From NCBI RefSeq assembly GCF_001956855.1, contig NZ_MTHD01000002.1, positions 744,001-808,000 on the forward strand: 64,000 nt of DNA, given 5' to 3'. The notes under the pieces were generated by a model. It worked only from the letters and a program-made list of their open reading frames with translations. It did not search any database and was not told the DNA's origin. The position numbers and the translations under genes were made by a program. Of the stretch, positions 1-9,369 are shown piece after piece (within the stretch, counting starts at the first letter, position 1; the number at the start of each line of letters is the position of its first letter). The DNA is from Azonexus hydrophilus. GTDB lineage: Bacteria; Pseudomonadota; Gammaproteobacteria; Burkholderiales; Rhodocyclaceae.

Positions 1-647
1 TGCCTGCCGCCTATCTGACGCACGAAGCCTGGCTCGGCGAACACCGCTTCTACGTCGACGACCGCGTCATCGTGCCGCGCTCGTTCATTGCCGAACTGCT
101 CGACGAACAACTGACGCCGTGGATCGATGACCCGTGGGCCGTCGAAAACGCCCTCGACCTGTGCACCGGCTCCGGCTGCCTGGCCATCCTGACCGCGCTG
201 GCCTTCCCCAATGCCACGGTCGACGCCGTCGATCTGTCGAAGGAAGCCCTGCAGGTAGCCGAGCGCAACATCGCCGACTACCACCTGGTCGGCCGCGTTC
301 GCCCGGTGCATTCCGATGCCTTCACGGCGCTGGCCGGTCGCAAATACGACCTGATCATCTCCAACCCGCCCTACGTCGACGCCCAGGCCGTTGCCGCGCT
401 GCCGCCGGAATACCGGCACGAACCGGAAATGGCGCTCGGCTCAGGCGACGACGGACTGGACTTCACCCGCATCATCCTCGCCAAAGCGAAAAAGCACCTC
501 AACGCAGACGGCATCCTCGTCGTCGAAATCGGCCACAACCGCGACGCACTGGAAACCGCCTTCCCGACGCTCCCCTTCACCTGGCTCGACACCGCCGCCG
601 GCGACGAATACGTCTTCATGCTGCGCGCCAGCGATCTGCCGGATTGA
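1..647 (+). CDS. prmB: Ribosomal protein L3 glutamine methyltransferase PrmB (5'-truncated by window edge)
   Basis: The reading frame is open from base 3 and has no start in the window, so the N-terminus lies upstream. The first visible residues, PAAYLTHEAWLGEHRFYVDD followed by RVIVPRS, are the linker typical of PrmB/HemK glutamine methyltransferases. A SAM-binding glycine motif (DLCTGSGCLA) follows, and the catalytic NPPY that holds the substrate glutamine amide is at bases 363-374. PrmB N5-methylates a glutamine of ribosomal protein L3 using S-adenosylmethionine in the cytoplasm. HemK/PrmC is the close alternative, but the PAAYLT..W and FYVDDRVIVPRS segments favour PrmB. The stop overlaps the TTG start of the next gene. 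Confidence 0.88.
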   Translation, partial: PAAYLTHEAWLGEHRFYVDDRVIVPRSFIAELLDEQLTPWIDDPWAVENALDLCTGSGCLAILTALAFPNATVDAVDLSKEALQVAERNIADYHLVGRVRPVHSDAFTALAGRKYDLIISNPPYVDAQAVAALPPEYRHEPEMALGSGDDGLDFTRIILAKAKKHLNADGILVVEIGHNRDALETAFPTLPFTWLDTAAGDEYVFMLRASDLPD

Positions 648-1510
648 AACTCTACGAACTGCCCAGCCCGTTCGAAATCGAAACGGGCACGGTGCTGATG
701 CTCGAACCCGAATGGGCGCGCGCCGGTGAGTTGCGCGCGCAGCTGCTCGACGAAAGCTACCCGAAACCCTTCGTCATCGACGACGGCAAGTCGCGCTACC
801 TGTATTTCAACGTCCGCCTGATGCAAAGCGAGATGTCGCTGAAGGCCCCGCACGACCTGGCGCTGCGCTACACGCAGAAGATGATGGGCTTCCTGCTCTT
901 CCATCCGCGACCGAAGCGCATCGCGCTGATCGGACTCGGCGGCGGCTCGATCATCAAGTTCTGCCACCGCCGGCTGCCTGGCGTGCAGCTCACCGCCATC
1001 GAACTCGACCCCGACGTCATCGCGCTGCGCGACGCTTTCTTCATACCGCCCGACGACGAACGCCTGCAGATCCTGCAGGCCGATGGCGCCGAATACATCG
1101 AGCAGGTTGAAAAAGGCATCGACGCGCTGCTCATCGACGCCTTCGACAAGACCGGCTTCGCCCCGTCGCTGGCCAACCGCGAGTTCCTCACCGCCGCCTT
1201 CGCCAAACTCTCCGGCAACGGCGTGCTGGTCATCAACCTGGCCGGTGACAAGGAAAGTTTCGCCGGGCTGATCGGTGAAGTCATGCACGTCTTCGACGAC
1301 CAGGCGATCATGATCTCCGTCCCCGACGACGGCAATCACATCCTCTACGCCTTCAAGGAACGCTACTTCGAACCGCGCTGGCGCTGGCTGCACAATCACG
1401 CCAAGGAACTACGCGCCCGCCTCGGCCTCGACTTCCCGGCCTTCGTGCAGAAGATGGAACGCGCCAGCAAACTCGGCCTCGCCCGACGCGAAGCGATCCG
1501 CGGCCGCTGA
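644..1510 (+). CDS. Spermidine synthase-like methyltransferase-fold protein
   Basis: The product is about 288 residues if it begins at the TTG at 644, which overlaps the prmB stop (TTGA); an internal GTG or ATG near 690-699 is a less attractive start. A Rossmann SAM/dcSAM-binding motif (IGLGGGS) lies near residues 95-101, followed by an acidic strand end (AIELDP) and the LLIDAFDKTGF segment typical of the SpeE family. Polyamine synthases transfer an aminopropyl group to putrescine, but many short bacterial homologues lack proven polyamine activity, so the substrate is unknown. The overlap suggests translational coupling to prmB. Family assignment is firm and the exact function is not. Confidence 0.75.
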   Translation: MKLYELPSPFEIETGTVLMLEPEWARAGELRAQLLDESYPKPFVIDDGKSRYLYFNVRLMQSEMSLKAPHDLALRYTQKMMGFLLFHPRPKRIALIGLGGGSIIKFCHRRLPGVQLTAIELDPDVIALRDAFFIPPDDERLQILQADGAEYIEQVEKGIDALLIDAFDKTGFAPSLANREFLTAAFAKLSGNGVLVINLAGDKESFAGLIGEVMHVFDDQAIMISVPDDGNHILYAFKERYFEPRWRWLHNHAKELRARLGLDFPAFVQKMERASKLGLARREAIRGR

Positions 1511-1515
1511 ATCCC

Positions 1516-1704
1516 GTCATTGCGAGCGCAGCGCGGCAATCCAGTACCGGCTACATGGATCGCCATATCGCTTCGCGCCTCGCGATGACACCTTCAACCC
1601 CGTCATTGCGAGCGCAGCGAAGCAATCCAGTACAAGCTTCATGGATCGCCACGTCGCTTCGCTCCTCGCGATGACGGTAAATTTGCTTCACGCCTCGCGA
1701 TGAC
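1516..1704. repeat. Cluster of 2.5 dispersed palindromic (REP-like) repeats
   Basis: Two full copies (1516-1589 and 1602-1676) and a right half copy (1684-1704) lie between two genes. Each copy starts with GTCATTGCGAGCGCAGCG and ends with its imperfect inverse around CTCGCGATGAC, so each can fold into a long hairpin. Further copies or halves occur at 12310-12340, 26811-26842, 29216-29253 and 54716-54810. The cluster lies at the 3' end of pepD and downstream of the spermidine-synthase-like gene, a typical REP position. No gene is visible here. Confidence 0.85.
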
Positions 1705-1708
1705 GTCG

Positions 1709-3163
1709 TTAACGCGAAACCTCGTCCAGGATCGCCCGCAGCAATCGCCAGCAACGTTCCACCGACGCCACTTCAACCCGCTCGCCCGGCGCATGCGCGC
1801 CGTGGATGGTCGGGCCGAAGGAGACGATGTCCAGGCCGGGATACTTGGCGCCGATGATGCCGCATTCGAGGCCGGCGTGGATCACCTGGACCTTCGAGTC
1901 GGCACCGAAATCACGGCGATAGACGGCCTGACAGATTTGCAGCAGCGGCGAATCCGGATTCGGTTTCCAGCCCGGATACTGACCGGATTTTTCCGCCTCG
2001 GTACCGGCCAGCGCGAACAGGCTGACGATCTCGTCGGCCAGCGCGATCGCCGCGCGGTCGACCAGCGAACGGACCATGAAATTGGCCGAACCACCGGCCG
2101 GCCCGATATCCGCCATGCCCAGATTGTTCGATGTCTCGACCACGCCCGGCAGCGCCCGGCTCATCCGGCGCACGCCATGCGGCGCGGCATGCAGGGACGC
2201 GAGCCAGGCGAACTGTTCCTCGCCTGACATCACCTCGGTCGCGGTCGCCGGCTCGGCCAGCAGCGTCAGTCCGTCATCGACGCCGCGCAGCAATTCGCGC
2301 AATTCAGCCTGCGTCGTCGCCAGCCAGGCATCAAGCATCTCTGCATCGGGTAGCGCCAGCGTCGCGAAAGCCTCACGCGGCAGCGCATTGCGCGCCGTGC
2401 CGCCGGTCAGCGCCGCCAGCCGGTATGGGATCACACCAGCCAGATCGTGCAACACCCCGACCAGCAGTTTGAGCGCATTGCCGCGCTCCTCGTGGATATC
2501 GACGCCGGAATGCCCGCCCCGCAACCCCTGCAGCGCGATGCGCCGGATGCTCCAGCCGTCGGGCACAGGCTCGCCCTTGCCTTCCCGGCGCACATCGACA
2601 TCCAGCCCGCCGGCACAGCCAAGGTAGAACTCGCCCCAGGCCTCGGTGTCGAGATTGAGCATCAGCGATGCCTGCAGCAAACCGGGCGCCAGACCGCGCG
2701 CACCGCCCATGCCGGCCTCCTCGTCCACCGTCAGCAGCGCCTCCAGCGGACCATGGGCCAGCGTGTCGTCGGCCATCGCTGCCAGAATCAGTGCCACGCC
2801 GATACCGTTGTCGGCACCCAGCGTCGTTCCTTCAGCCAGCAGCCAGCCATCGCGCAACACCGGCACGATCGGATCGCTGGCAAAGTCATGCGCGCTGTCG
2901 CTGTTCTTCTGGCAGACCATGTCCAGGTGCGCCTGCAACACAACGCCCGGCGCCCGCTCCCGCCCCGGCGTTGCCGGCTTGCGCAAAATCAGGTTGCCGC
3001 TGCGGTCGACCGTAACATTCAGCCCTTTTTCCCCGGCCCACGTCTGCAGTTGATCGCGCAGGGCGGCTTCCTGTTTGGAGGCGCGCGGCGTCGCGCAAAG
3101 GGTGGCGAAATGCTGCCAGACGGCAGCCGGTTGCAGATCGGGAAAGGCGTTCGAAGCAGACAT
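1709..3163 (-). CDS. pepD: Cytosolic non-specific dipeptidase / aminoacyl-histidine dipeptidase PepD
   Basis: This 484-residue M20-family metallopeptidase matches the usual PepD length (~485). The metal-binding set is visible: QAHLDMV (H79, D81), LGADNGIGVA (D118) and the general-base pair in VDEEAGMGGA (E148-E149). A dimerisation/lid domain follows. PepD hydrolyses dipeptides, including Xaa-His, in the cytoplasm with bound zinc or other divalent metals. It appears monocistronic; the repeat cluster starts four bases past its stop. Confidence 0.93.
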   Translation of the reverse strand: MSASNAFPDLQPAAVWQHFATLCATPRASKQEAALRDQLQTWAGEKGLNVTVDRSGNLILRKPATPGRERAPGVVLQAHLDMVCQKNSDSAHDFASDPIVPVLRDGWLLAEGTTLGADNGIGVALILAAMADDTLAHGPLEALLTVDEEAGMGGARGLAPGLLQASLMLNLDTEAWGEFYLGCAGGLDVDVRREGKGEPVPDGWSIRRIALQGLRGGHSGVDIHEERGNALKLLVGVLHDLAGVIPYRLAALTGGTARNALPREAFATLALPDAEMLDAWLATTQAELRELLRGVDDGLTLLAEPATATEVMSGEEQFAWLASLHAAPHGVRRMSRALPGVVETSNNLGMADIGPAGGSANFMVRSLVDRAAIALADEIVSLFALAGTEAEKSGQYPGWKPNPDSPLLQICQAVYRRDFGADSKVQVIHAGLECGIIGAKYPGLDIVSFGPTIHGAHAPGERVEVASVERCWRLLRAILDEVSR

Positions 3164-3223
3164 GGCGGGCTTGAAGGGGAAAAACCGAAGCTTAGCGAAT
3201 TTCCGGCAAAAGCGCGTGCAATG

Positions 3224-4684
3224 TCAGCTCTCCGGGCATTTGCGCGAAGCGCCACCACTGGGCAAGGCATACGCGCACCAGGCCATGGCCATGATCACCA
3301 CCAGCGTCATCGCGTTGGCCGGAATCTGGAGATTGAAATCGACCCAGCTATGGATGATCAAGGCCACCATCGCCATCAGAGAACCAAAGGCAATACCGCG
3401 TGGCAGGCTGGAACGTCGGCGGACCAGGATGCGTACCCCGGTGACCAGCGTCAGCAAGACAAATCCACCCAGCAAGGCAAGCCCGGTCAGCCCGAACTCG
3501 GCGGCGATCTGCACGTAGTCGTTGTGCGCGTGATCGAAATAGCCATGGCGCGATGTCCGGTAGCGGATATAGGTTCCATAGAAACTGCCGGCGCCCGTGC
3601 CCAGTACCGGAAAATCCTCAACCATATCCATCGCATGGCGGGCTGCAATCAGGCGCAATTCGACCGATTCCTCGCGCCCTTCCCCCTCGATGGTCATCGA
3701 CGTTTCCTGAACCCGGCTGACCACCTTTTCCAGCCCGACCCAGGTACCAATCACCAGCACGTCGATGATGATCAGGCTGGCAATCAGCGCCACAGCCCGT
3801 GGCGCAGTCTTGCGCGAAAGCAGGATATAAACGCTGCCAACGATGATCATCGCCGCAAAGAAGCCGCCATTGCCCATCCGCGAACGGGTCAGCACCAGGG
3901 CAATGACCATGATCACCAGCATCAGGCGCAGCAGCATCTTGGGACTGAGCATGAAATCCATGACCGCCGACACCCGGCTACGCCAATGCCGCGCTCCCGT
4001 CCCGGCATCATTGCCGAGGCGCACCAGCATCAGGCCGATACCCATCGACAGGCATAACTCCATGTAGCCCGCCATGTGGTTGTGATAAACGAACGCCCCT
4101 TTGACGCGATCATGCATCACGTCGGAAAAGAACAGCGTATAACTTGCCCCGACCGAAAACAGCGTAGCCCCCAGAATGGCCTGAAACACCCCGCTGCCGA
4201 CAATCACCACCGCCAGCAGATCGAGCCGGCGACTGCTGCGTACCGTCAGCAACGCAATCACGAAAACCGACCAGTAAGCAAAGGAAAGTGCCGCATAAAA
4301 CTGTGTCTGATGCGGATCCAGACTCAGGCGCAGCGGTGCCACGCCCTCGACCACTGCCAGCGTCTCCGGTGAAATTGCCCCGAGCACGCCGGCCGGCAAC
4401 GGCAGCAACTGTATCCACGGGATCAGCACGAACAGCCCCAGCAGGATGATGGGCCAGCGGAACGGGCGCAAACGCTCAAGCAAGGCATCGCCGTGATGCC
4501 GCCAGACAACCATCGTGGCCAGCAACAGGATCATCGCCCAGACGATCAGGATGCCCCCGGCAAAGACCCGGTTACTCCCCAGCGGCAAGGGAATCCAGCA
4601 CAGCAATGCAAGCAGCCCCCGGAACACCCAGAGATCGTTGACCGATTCCGCAGAACGGCTCTGCACCGCAACACTGTCTGACAT
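3224..4684 (-). CDS. O-antigen ligase/polymerase family membrane protein (Wzy_C)
   Basis: A polytopic membrane protein of about 486 residues from the ATG at 4684. A GTG at 4741 would add 19 residues but has no Shine-Dalgarno in front. Many hydrophobic segments surround a large loop that ends in the Wzy_C signature HAHNDYVQIAAEFG. This family includes WaaL ligases, which move polymer from undecaprenyl diphosphate to lipid A or protein, and Wzy polymerases. A second Wzy_C protein is encoded at 24619-25908, so this one is a candidate ligase or the polymerase of a different glycan. It is separated from the polysaccharide genes by a metallo-hydrolase and a T6SS module. Confidence 0.78.
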   Translation of the reverse strand: MSDSVAVQSRSAESVNDLWVFRGLLALLCWIPLPLGSNRVFAGGILIVWAMILLLATMVVWRHHGDALLERLRPFRWPIILLGLFVLIPWIQLLPLPAGVLGAISPETLAVVEGVAPLRLSLDPHQTQFYAALSFAYWSVFVIALLTVRSSRRLDLLAVVIVGSGVFQAILGATLFSVGASYTLFFSDVMHDRVKGAFVYHNHMAGYMELCLSMGIGLMLVRLGNDAGTGARHWRSRVSAVMDFMLSPKMLLRLMLVIMVIALVLTRSRMGNGGFFAAMIIVGSVYILLSRKTAPRAVALIASLIIIDVLVIGTWVGLEKVVSRVQETSMTIEGEGREESVELRLIAARHAMDMVEDFPVLGTGAGSFYGTYIRYRTSRHGYFDHAHNDYVQIAAEFGLTGLALLGGFVLLTLVTGVRILVRRRSSLPRGIAFGSLMAMVALIIHSWVDFNLQIPANAMTLVVIMAMAWCAYALPSGGASRKCPES

Positions 4685-4757
4685 CAGGAATACCGCCGGT
4701 AGGGAAAGCAGGCTAGTGTAGTAAGCCGATGGAATAGACACAAGGGATATGCCAACC

Positions 4758-6173
4758 TCACACCGGCACGATTACCCGGACAGCCGGCAAGGCCTCCCTG
4801 ATTGCCACCTGCAACGCCGCCTTGGCATCCGGATCGCCATGCACCAGGCGCACCTCCGAAGGCCGGTGACGCATGCGCTTGATGAAGCGCACCAGATCAT
4901 CCCGGTCCGCATGCGCGGAATAGCCACCCAGCGTATGCACTGCGGCACGGATATCGAAACGCTGCCCATCCAGATCGACATAACCGCCACGCGGCCCGAA
5001 TTTCTGGATAGCCTGCCCCGGCGTACCGGCAGCCTGATAGCCGACAAAAACAACATCATGCCGGGGATCACCCAGCATCGCCTTCAAGTAATTCACGATC
5101 CGCCCGCCAGTGCACATGCCGCTGGCCGCAATCACCACCGCCGGCCGCCCGCTACGGCTCAGATAATCCACAGTCGCCAGATGCTCGCTGTGCGCATCCA
5201 CCGTGTACAACTGCTCGAACGCCAGCGGATGCCGCCCCCGCGCCACGCGTTGCCTGGCCTCCGCATCCCAGAGATGGCGCAAGCGCTGATAAGCCCCGGT
5301 CAGGCTGGCCGCCAGCGGCGAATCGACAATGATCTCCAGCGCCGACCAATCCACGCCACCCGCAGCATCCGCCTTGCCGCACCCGGCAATGATCGACTCG
5401 ATGTCATACAGCAGCTCCTGCGTCCTGCCGATGCTGAACGCCGGAATCAGCACCGTACCGCGATTGCGCAAAGCACGCTCGATCACACCCTGCAATTGCT
5501 GCCGACGATCAACGCGCCCCACATGCTGACGATCGCCATACGTACTCTCCAGCACCACGACATCGGCACGCCAGGGCGATTTCGGCGCCGCCAGCAAAGC
5601 CGTATGCGGCGCCCCGAGATCACCGGAAAAGACAACCCGCCACACCCCGTCCGCAGCATGCCTGGCCAGATCGCCAGTCAACGCCACCTCGACAAACGCC
5701 GACCCCAGGATATGCCCGGCCGGATGCAACTTCACCCGCCACCCCGGCGCCAGCACATGCCAGCGCTTGTACGGCAAAGCCACGATCTGGCTCTCAATCT
5801 GCCGCAACACCTGCGCAATCAAGCGGCTATCCCGCGTCATGCCAACCTTGATCGCATCCTCCAGCACCAGCGGCAACAACACCGCCGACGCCTCGCTGCA
5901 CAGGATCGGCCCGCGAAAACCCGCCGCGACCAGATACGGCAAACGCCCGACATGGTCGACATGAACATGCGTAACCACCAGCGCCTGAATCGCAGCAACC
6001 GGAAAATCGATCCCCGGCTCCCCCGCCGAAGCACCCTCCCCCGAAAGCTCCGCCCCCTGGAACAAACCACAATCCACCAGCAACGACCGACCATCCGCCA
6101 CCAGCAATTCGTGGCATGAACCAGTCACCCCCTGAACCGCGCCGTGATGGCGGATGGAAAAGTCATTCAACAC
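4758..6173 (-). CDS. Beta-CASP metallo-beta-lactamase-fold RNA hydrolase
   Basis: A 471-residue protein with the HxHxDH zinc motif (THVHVDH; H69, H71, D73, H74). The beta-CASP features are all present: VVLESTYGDR, the SGMCTGGRIVNYL loop and a terminal GYSAHADRDDL motif. This family (CPSF73/RNase J-like, YsgJ/TTHA0252-type) comprises RNA endonucleases or exonucleases acting in the cytoplasm. The start appears to be GTG at 6173 because the in-frame ATG just upstream runs into a stop. It lies downstream of the T6SS effector on the same strand, with a 74-base gap, and is probably unrelated in function. Confidence 0.85.
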   Translation of the reverse strand: MLNDFSIRHHGAVQGVTGSCHELLVADGRSLLVDCGLFQGAELSGEGASAGEPGIDFPVAAIQALVVTHVHVDHVGRLPYLVAAGFRGPILCSEASAVLLPLVLEDAIKVGMTRDSRLIAQVLRQIESQIVALPYKRWHVLAPGWRVKLHPAGHILGSAFVEVALTGDLARHAADGVWRVVFSGDLGAPHTALLAAPKSPWRADVVVLESTYGDRQHVGRVDRRQQLQGVIERALRNRGTVLIPAFSIGRTQELLYDIESIIAGCGKADAAGGVDWSALEIIVDSPLAASLTGAYQRLRHLWDAEARQRVARGRHPLAFEQLYTVDAHSEHLATVDYLSRSGRPAVVIAASGMCTGGRIVNYLKAMLGDPRHDVVFVGYQAAGTPGQAIQKFGPRGGYVDLDGQRFDIRAAVHTLGGYSAHADRDDLVRFIKRMRHRPSEVRLVHGDPDAKAALQVAIREALPAVRVIVPV

Positions 6174-6247
6174 ATGGCCACCAAATCCTTTCTGGCTTCC
6201 TCGGCTCGGGCCTTGGGGATATCGACATGCAGATTGCTTCCGGTGTG

Positions 6248-7927
6248 CTAGTCATTGCCTTTGAACACGGTGCGGAATTTTGTCAGGCCAATGCCGTTCA
6301 GCTTGTATTCGTTCATCTTCATATCGATGAAACCGGCCATCGAATCGTGGATGTATTTATCGAAAAAAGTTTCCATTTCCGTTGTCACTGCTTTAGCGTC
6401 AATTCGCTTGGCGACCTCGATTGCATGCTTGTCCGCCAGGCTCAGGGGAAGACCCGAGGCCTTATGCAATTTTTCGTAACGCTCTGCCGACTTAACTGGG
6501 TCAAAATCCGGCTCCATGGGCAATTCGCCGCGACTCATACGTGGTTTGGAAATCTCTAGCGATAACGCCAAGCTAGCTAGACGAGACATGAAACTATCCT
6601 GCGTCGTTTTTAAGTACCCCTGATGCTTGGCCGGGGCAGTGGTATAGGGCTGGCGTTGGTAGAAGACTTCACGATGCTTGAAACGGTAGCTGAAGTAATG
6701 GGCCATGTGTTTGCGACCCAGATCCTCGACCGGGCCGGCAGTAACCTTGGCTGCCTTGAGATAAGCGTTGAAGTCCTGAATGGCGGATGGTGAGGGGGTA
6801 AGATCTTTCTGGTAACGCTTAAATCTTTTACCTAGTTCGTTCCATTCGATCAGCGGCACGCCAGCCTTGAACGCCTCGTGGTACATGTTCTGACCAGGAA
6901 TGGTAGACATGAAGGAATCCACTGTCGGCGAAACCCCGAGATCCTTCGGCGCATACCCTCCGCCCACATCGGAGTGCGACCCCGGATACATGACCTCCAT
7001 GGCGTTAGCCGGATAAGAGGACTTCACGCGGACTGAATCCAGCGGAAAGCAGGCACGAACCTCATGGCCAGCAACGTAATGTACGCATTGCTCGACAGCA
7101 GGATGAATTTCCAGCGTATTGTCAGCCCAGCCTTGGTGTCCGGCCAGAGTACCGTTATCGAGAAGGTTTGCCAGGCCAACCGAAGCAACGGTATCGAAAA
7201 TACCCAGAAACTGAAGTCGAATGGGAACGCCCGCAAAGGTCCAGCCACCTTTTTCCTGCTTACAGACTTCAAACAGCCAGTTGACGAAGACCCGCGCTTC
7301 AGCAGCACCACGAGAGAAGCCAAACACCGACACATTGATCTGTTCTACGGCAGGTTTACTTGCCTTTAGCACACTCGCCAACTCCCCCTGCCAGTAGCGC
7401 AGAACTGATCGTCGTTGCGTATCAAGCGATCCGGGGCCAGCGAGCGTATTACATATGGTTCTAGCTTTAGCATCAGTAATTAGCAAGGCCAAATTACTTA
7501 CGTACTGGTGCGGTGCATTCAATAACTGCAGCAACCCCCAAATAATCCGGTGACCGCCTTTTTCCCCGGCAGCAGCCCCCCGATTGGCAAACAGGTAGCG
7601 ATTTTCATCGCCGATTTTAGAAAATCGTGTGCCCACACCTGGAACATAGACGCTCAAATAACCCTTGAGCGGATCACTGCGGAATGTATGAAACAGCCTA
7701 ACAATGTTGCTGTGTTTGCGCTGCTCCACCAGCCGGTCTTTGTAATCATCATCCAGGTTGTTACCAGTACCGTCGAAGAAGATTCCTACAAAAACCTGCC
7801 CTGAACAACTCGGCTTGTTGTCCTTTGGCAATCTACACGCCAATGCCTTGGCGCGTTGCATGTTCTCCTTTGCGGAAAGATTGCGTCGACCAGACTCGGG
7901 AAATGGAGAAGGAGAAGTTGTAGTCAT
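6248..7927 (-). CDS. DUF2235 (Tle1-like) putative type VI lipase effector
   Basis: A 559-residue protein with the DUF2235 N-terminal signature FFDGTGNN (residues 50-57), a serine-hydrolase nucleophile motif GFSRG (residues 203-207, Ser205), a FDTVASVG acidic motif and the His-containing SHSDVGGGY motif. Together these form the expected Ser-Asp-His triad of Tle1-type phospholipases delivered by T6SS. There is no signal peptide, as expected for VgrG-carried cargo. It is the last gene of the operon vgrG-DUF4123-DUF3304-DUF2235, six bases after the lipoprotein gene. The fold is well supported; phospholipase activity and antibacterial use are inferred. Confidence 0.85.
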   Translation of the reverse strand: MTTTSPSPFPESGRRNLSAKENMQRAKALACRLPKDNKPSCSGQVFVGIFFDGTGNNLDDDYKDRLVEQRKHSNIVRLFHTFRSDPLKGYLSVYVPGVGTRFSKIGDENRYLFANRGAAAGEKGGHRIIWGLLQLLNAPHQYVSNLALLITDAKARTICNTLAGPGSLDTQRRSVLRYWQGELASVLKASKPAVEQINVSVFGFSRGAAEARVFVNWLFEVCKQEKGGWTFAGVPIRLQFLGIFDTVASVGLANLLDNGTLAGHQGWADNTLEIHPAVEQCVHYVAGHEVRACFPLDSVRVKSSYPANAMEVMYPGSHSDVGGGYAPKDLGVSPTVDSFMSTIPGQNMYHEAFKAGVPLIEWNELGKRFKRYQKDLTPSPSAIQDFNAYLKAAKVTAGPVEDLGRKHMAHYFSYRFKHREVFYQRQPYTTAPAKHQGYLKTTQDSFMSRLASLALSLEISKPRMSRGELPMEPDFDPVKSAERYEKLHKASGLPLSLADKHAIEVAKRIDAKAVTTEMETFFDKYIHDSMAGFIDMKMNEYKLNGIGLTKFRTVFKGND

Positions 7928-7933
7928 AGGAGA

Positions 7934-8461
7934 TCAGGGCTCTCTCTTGATGCCAGACGGATGGGGAAGTGGATGACGTGAGCTGGTCGCGCCATAGGTA
8001 TTAACCAAGACTTTTACCTCGTCATGCGGAAAGAAGTGGATGAAAAACAGCCCCATCTCAAGACCGTATTTCGGAACCTCAACTGTGCGTTCTTTCCAAG
8101 GAGATTCGTTGGACGCAGGAATCCCATCAATAATCTTCCGAGTGCCATCAGGGTTGAATATTGGAATGTCGTCTTCTTGCCACTTGATCGTCGCCATCAG
8201 ACCTGGGCGCCATTTCTTGGGCAGTACCACGCAACAAACGCCACCGCCTTCTCCGTGGTCAATAGCTCCCAAGATTCCACCTTCGCCATTGATCACGATA
8301 GAAACAATCGACTTGTCCGTATGGTTGTAGGCGTGATAGCTGAGACCGACCTTTTCCTCTTCCAAGCAGCCAGAGAAGAAAACGCCCAACAGCAAAGCCA
8401 GACCCAGGCGGAATATTGACAATCGCCCCAGCGGGCGACAGGTGTATCGACAGTGGTTCAC
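7934..8461 (-). CDS. DUF3304 lipoprotein, candidate immunity protein
   Basis: A 175-residue protein starting at GTG, overlapping the upstream stop by four bases (GTGA). The N-terminus carries a basic stretch, a hydrophobic core and a lipobox ending FFSGC, so it is predicted to be lipidated and exported. The remainder (SYHAYNHTDKSI, GGGVCCVVLPKKW) resembles DUF3304 proteins, which often neighbour DUF2235 T6SS effectors. A periplasmic lipoprotein next to a phospholipase effector is the standard arrangement for a Tli-type immunity protein, and that role is inferred from position. The pairing with the effector at 6248-7927 is tight, with a six-base gap. Confidence 0.72.
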   Translation of the reverse strand: MNHCRYTCRPLGRLSIFRLGLALLLGVFFSGCLEEEKVGLSYHAYNHTDKSIVSIVINGEGGILGAIDHGEGGGVCCVVLPKKWRPGLMATIKWQEDDIPIFNPDGTRKIIDGIPASNESPWKERTVEVPKYGLEMGLFFIHFFPHDEVKVLVNTYGATSSRHPLPHPSGIKREP

Positions 8462-9369
8462 TGCGTTGTCTCCATCTTTTCCAGATACTCCCCCAGTGCG
8501 GCTTCAAGCGAGCCACCACTCCAGGGTTTCTGTTGCATCCATGATTCAAATTGCGGATCTTCAAGCAGGTTTCCCTGACTGAACAGGACGGCAACGCTCA
8601 ACGCCATCTGCTCAGGGAAAGCCTCCAGCCCATACTTTTTCGCCAGATCGCAAGTGGCTTGCAAAAGCTGATAATTGGCAGCCCCGCCGCGCTCCGAGAG
8701 AAGGTTCGGGAAATGTTCATGTAACTGGTCAGCCAAGGCATCTGGCAACCCGGATTCCAGCAGACAGGCGAATTCGTTGCTATCGATGACTGCCTTGCCT
8801 GTGTTGCCAAGAGAAACTGTCCCTGTCTTCAGCAATGGCAACGCTTCCATTTCCCCGGTGCGATTGACGATCAACCATTCCTCAAGCCCATTTGAGAGGC
8901 CATCCCAAATGGCTTTTGTACACCGTGCCAACGCTGGCAGTACCCGCGTATCAGCAAAGCGCAGCAGAAAGCGCTGCGCGTCGTCAGTTTCGACTTCCAG
9001 AAACGCCTGCCAGCCATCTGCAATCTCATCTCCTGTCCGGCCAGACTGGATGAAGCTAAGCATCGGTCGTGTGCGGCAATGGACCAATAAACTGCCCAAA
9101 AAACCCTTGAGCCTTTCAGGGCTGAAGTTACTCAGTGAAATAAGGCAAGGCGACACCTCAGCCAGTCTTTCCAGACGGCCATGCCGATACAGGCAATATT
9201 CGTTTTCCCCGTTCGCGCCAAAGTGTTTCAGGCCATGCTCGAAACCGCGATCAATCAAGGCAAACCACCGTGCAGCAGGAAAAGCCGAGATTTTCAACAG
9301 CATGGCGTCGCGTACAGCGGCATGCTCGTATGGGTCGACGGCGTAGTAGTTGTTCATCGCATCAGACAC
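8458..9369 (-). CDS. DUF4123 T6SS effector adaptor/chaperone
   Basis: About 303 residues from a GTG at 9369, or 299 from the ATG at 9357. The first overlaps the end of vgrG by eight bases and the second begins just after it. The N-terminal half (residues ~20-160) resembles DUF4123/Tap/TEC adaptors, which bind a VgrG tip and a specific cargo effector before secretion. Its position between vgrG and a DUF2235 effector gene is the canonical place for such an adaptor. It is a soluble cytoplasmic protein with no visible signal or membrane segment. Sequence recognition is moderate; the context strengthens it. Confidence 0.74.
   Translation of the reverse strand: MSDAMNNYYAVDPYEHAAVRDAMLLKISAFPAARWFALIDRGFEHGLKHFGANGENEYCLYRHGRLERLAEVSPCLISLSNFSPERLKGFLGSLLVHCRTRPMLSFIQSGRTGDEIADGWQAFLEVETDDAQRFLLRFADTRVLPALARCTKAIWDGLSNGLEEWLIVNRTGEMEALPLLKTGTVSLGNTGKAVIDSNEFACLLESGLPDALADQLHEHFPNLLSERGGAANYQLLQATCDLAKKYGLEAFPEQMALSVAVLFSQGNLLEDPQFESWMQQKPWSGGSLEAALGEYLEKMETTQ

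Noticed and set aside
371..1399. Long antisense frame opposite the prmB and SpeE-like genes
   Set aside because: High GC produces long shadow frames; the plus strand has clear family motifs and the antisense protein is low-complexity.
1516..1704. Possible CRISPR array
   Set aside because: Units are palindromic, unequal and continuous, without regular unique spacers; they match a dispersed REP-like family.
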